The position numbers and the translations under genes were made by a program. The notes under the pieces are model-generated. The model was not told where the DNA came from. It ran no database searches and saw nothing but the letters and a program-made list of their open reading frames with translations. Of a stretch of DNA of 37,310 nucleotides, positions 35,652 through 37,310 are shown piece by piece. The stretch is from WYEN01 sp049976205 (GTDB lineage: Archaea > Thermoproteota > Thermoprotei_A > Sulfolobales > AG1). The stretch covers positions 1 through 37,310 of the forward strand of contig JBMFIR010000013.1 in NCBI GenBank assembly GCA_049976205.1. Reading direction: 5' to 3'. The first letter of the stretch is position 1. Each line of letters begins with the position of its first letter.

Positions 35652-35930
35652 ATGATTATTAGAGTCAATTTATACGCAACATTACGTGACCTAACTGGGT
35701 GGAGCTCGAGAGAGTTTTCTGTTGAGGAGACTGAATTATCACTGAGAGACTTCATACTCAGGTACCTCGGAGATATAGGAGAGAGAATATGTAAAGAATT
35801 TTACTCAAGTGGATCTGCGAGATATACTATTTTGATCAATGGAGTCAATATATTAATGAGAGAAGGACTAGACACAAAGTTAAGAGATAAAGATACAATA
35901 GATATATTCCCTCCAGTAGCTGGTGGATAA
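35652..35930 (+). CDS. moaD: MoaD/ThiS-family ubiquitin-like sulfur carrier
   Basis: 92 residues of beta-grasp fold. MIIRVNLYATLRDLTG at the start and the ending DIFPPVAGG, with the C-terminal Gly-Gly that is adenylated and thiocarboxylated, identify the family. It most likely donates sulfur for molybdopterin synthesis, which the Tat-exported molybdoenzyme at 17141 requires; archaeal relatives also act as SAMP modifiers or in tRNA thiolation. The start is ATG at 35652. Confidence 0.88.
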   Translation: MIIRVNLYATLRDLTGWSSREFSVEETELSLRDFILRYLGDIGERICKEFYSSGSARYTILINGVNILMREGLDTKLRDKDTIDIFPPVAGG

Positions 35931-35960
35931 AGATCTATTCTACAGCTAAGAGCCTGGTAC

Positions 35961-36884
35961 TTATAACTGAAGTTTACTCCTAGTTGTCACATGAATCTTT
36001 TTATCATATATGACTATTGTGTCCTCTGCTTGAGCGACTTGAGCAGTAGATATCTCTATAAGAAGAGGATATCCATTTAAATACTTCTTTTGATAGAATG
36101 TGTATAGTAGCTTATCTGGGTTAGGGAAAAGATCTCTTACCCATCTCCCGCAGAAAGGCAACGAATCATATCTCTCAAGTATTTTTCTTAGAATATCTTC
36201 CTCTAAATTATTACTTGGTATCTTATCTCTCTTAGAGACACTGTATATAGTGACAATACTTTTATCATCATCTACATACCCTCTACCGTTCGTGATAAAT
36301 GGTTCTATAGCATATGCCGTATTGTTAGAAAATCTCCACAAAGCTAAAGGATCAGGATAATTAGGGACATTATACCCTGCATGTAGCTTATATCTATCTA
36401 GTTTGTGACCACTTAGATTCTTGATGGTTTTATACGCGTATGATTTAGCTGTGTTTTCAATAATTCTCCCTATCTCCCTAGCGGAGACACCAATATTAAT
36501 TTTCTCTATAGCCCTTAGCAAAGCTTCTTCTGATGCCTCCACAAGAGATGTGTGCTCGCCACCAAGATCAATGCTTCTAGCCATATCTGCAATATACCCA
36601 TCAACGTGAACCCCAATATCAATCTTCACGACGCCTTTCTCTGGAAAAATTTTTTTATCATTTACATAGGGGGTGTAGTGAGCGGCTTCATAACCTATTG
36701 ATATATTTGTGGGGAAGGCTGGTCTCCCACCATACTCAATTATTTTGTTTTCGATATACTCAGCTAATTTAAGTAGAGAATATCCAGGCTTAACTAGTTT
36801 GAGGGCTTCCTCCATTACTCTAGACGCTATTTCGCCAGCTCTGAGGTATTTCTTAAACTCCTCTTCTCTCCTACTAATCACCAA
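35961..36884 (-). CDS. map: methionine aminopeptidase, type II
   Basis: 307 residues; removes N-terminal methionine. All five metal ligands are visible: aspartates in VKIDIGVH and GYIADMARS, histidine in NLSGHKL, and glutamates in YAIEPFITNG and STAQVAQAEDTIV. The catalytic histidine is in EAAHYTPYV. The insert between the third and fourth ligands, with its helical region, marks type II, as expected for archaea. The start is TTG at 36884, with a TATA-like element about 25-30 nt upstream. Confidence 0.95.
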   Translation of the reverse strand: MVISRREEEFKKYLRAGEIASRVMEEALKLVKPGYSLLKLAEYIENKIIEYGGRPAFPTNISIGYEAAHYTPYVNDKKIFPEKGVVKIDIGVHVDGYIADMARSIDLGGEHTSLVEASEEALLRAIEKINIGVSAREIGRIIENTAKSYAYKTIKNLSGHKLDRYKLHAGYNVPNYPDPLALWRFSNNTAYAIEPFITNGRGYVDDDKSIVTIYSVSKRDKIPSNNLEEDILRKILERYDSLPFCGRWVRDLFPNPDKLLYTFYQKKYLNGYPLLIEISTAQVAQAEDTIVIYDKKIHVTTRSKLQL

Positions 36885-37009
36885 CCTATAGAGAAATTGT
36901 ATGTAAATAATTATATTGTTTAGCTGATTCTATAGAGCCGAGATACTCAGTTATGAGTACTAAACATAGAAAAAACCTACCAATATTATTTTGAGGAAAA
37001 CGAAACTCT

Positions 37010-37310
37010 TTACAGAAGTGGGTATTCCCAAGCGCCGTAGGATAATGTCACGTATCGAAAGATGAATATTGATACAAGACTTATGATTGCTACTACATCT
37101 CTATGTATCTTATCTTGTATTTCAACGATACAAATCCTAATAAGCTTCCAGTTGCCGATAGTAATATCCCTAGTATAAATAATGGATCTCTTGACATTAA
37201 TCGCAGAATATATGAGCCTATTGGATATGCCGTTTGTCCCTAAATGTTCATTCCAATCATTTTATATGAATTCATGGTCTCATCTAGGGACTTCCGCCTC
37301 GCCCACAGGT
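37010..37310 (-). pseudogene. decayed NrfD/PsrC-type membrane subunit, C-terminal part
   Basis: No long open frame exists here, but minus-strand translation in pieces gives a recognisable tail. One frame (about 37230 to 37095) reads GQTAYPIGSYILRLMSRDPL and then FILGILLSATGSLLGFVSL. After a frameshift near 37097-37102 it continues as DVVAIISLVSIFIFRYVTLS and YGAWEYPLL, ending at TAA (37012-37010). This matches the last helices of NrfD proteins; compare LILRYVILAAGVYEPL in the intact gene at 20232. An in-frame TAG near 37230 and the shift mark it as broken. The upstream part is lost or lies beyond the window. Confidence 0.55.

Noticed and set aside
36945..36960. Inverted repeat TACTCA-GTTA-TGAGTA between map and the NrfD relic
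   Set aside because: Six-base arms are too short to separate from chance in AT-rich DNA, and there is no T-run or promoter at a fitting distance.
37270..37310. GC-rich GTGGGCGAGGCGGAAG at the right edge, possibly an IS end or a TnpB C-terminus
   Set aside because: Only a few tens of bases are available, and they do not match the hairpin family seen elsewhere in the window.

Overview
The window looks like chromosome of a hyperthermophilic crenarchaeon (Thermoprotei, possibly Desulfurococcales; the order is inferred). The support is archaeal: L7Ae, prefoldin beta, RIO1 kinase, type II methionine aminopeptidase, an archaeal-type LeuRS, a Tes-like radical SAM protein of tetraether lipid synthesis, and several archaea-only families (DUF1512, DUF981, DUF1634, DUF3194). 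The DNA is AT-rich, genes are tightly packed, AGA/ATA codons and TTG/GTG starts are common, and archaeal TATA boxes lie about 25 nt upstream of starts or of short SD-bearing leaders. I see no tRNA, rRNA or CRISPR array.

Layout. 1-600: a homoserine kinase gene that keeps only its N-terminal third. 601-4393: an NCS1 permease and an APC permease around a small unknown gene. 4410-6201: a metallophosphoesterase coupled to a polymerase-beta-like nucleotidyltransferase. 6298-10202: a dispersed lactate/glycolate-type oxidoreductase set (CCG protein and LUD/ferredoxin protein on +; GlcD-like flavoprotein and a small 2[4Fe-4S] protein on -, converging at 8429-8451). 10282-14218: L7Ae, a DUF2208-like membrane protein, RIO1, a DUF981-like membrane protein, an RHH protein and lumazine synthase. 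14266-16821: TauE/SafE exporter with DUF1634, dCTP deaminase and a lone ABC ATPase. 17141-21155: a Psr/Phs/Ttr-type molybdopterin oxidoreductase operon (catalytic, Fe-S and NrfD subunits). 21197-25577: DHH phosphoesterase, gamma-glutamyltransferase, DUF3194, prefoldin beta and a PPP phosphatase. 25664-33747: LeuRS, an MBL-fold hydrolase, a class V aminotransferase, a ThiL-like kinase and the Tes-like radical SAM enzyme. 33760-37310: a zinc-ribbon membrane protein, DUF1512, an IS200/IS605-derived remnant, a MoaD-like protein, methionine aminopeptidase and a decayed NrfD gene.

Two themes deserve attention. First, several genes appear to start at codons other than ATG/GTG/TTG. In the PPP phosphatase the catalytic GDxHG motif lies upstream of the first canonical start. 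The GlcD-like and MBL genes both have ACG where ATG would be expected. A small gene has a strong Shine-Dalgarno in front of ATA. Second, three copies of one GC-rich hairpin (29597-29616, 35252-35271, 35520-35539) mark IS200/IS605-type material. One 326-bp copy has lost almost all of tnpB but keeps a GC-rich, highly foldable segment resembling an orphan omegaRNA/reRNA; another copy is a 57-bp solo scar. In all three hairpins the imperfect pairs become G.U wobbles only in the minus-strand RNA.

The Psr-type complex, the TauE exporter, the MoaD-like protein and the NrfD remnant fit an organism that respires sulfur compounds. The LUD/GlcD set suggests oxidation of a 2-hydroxy acid.
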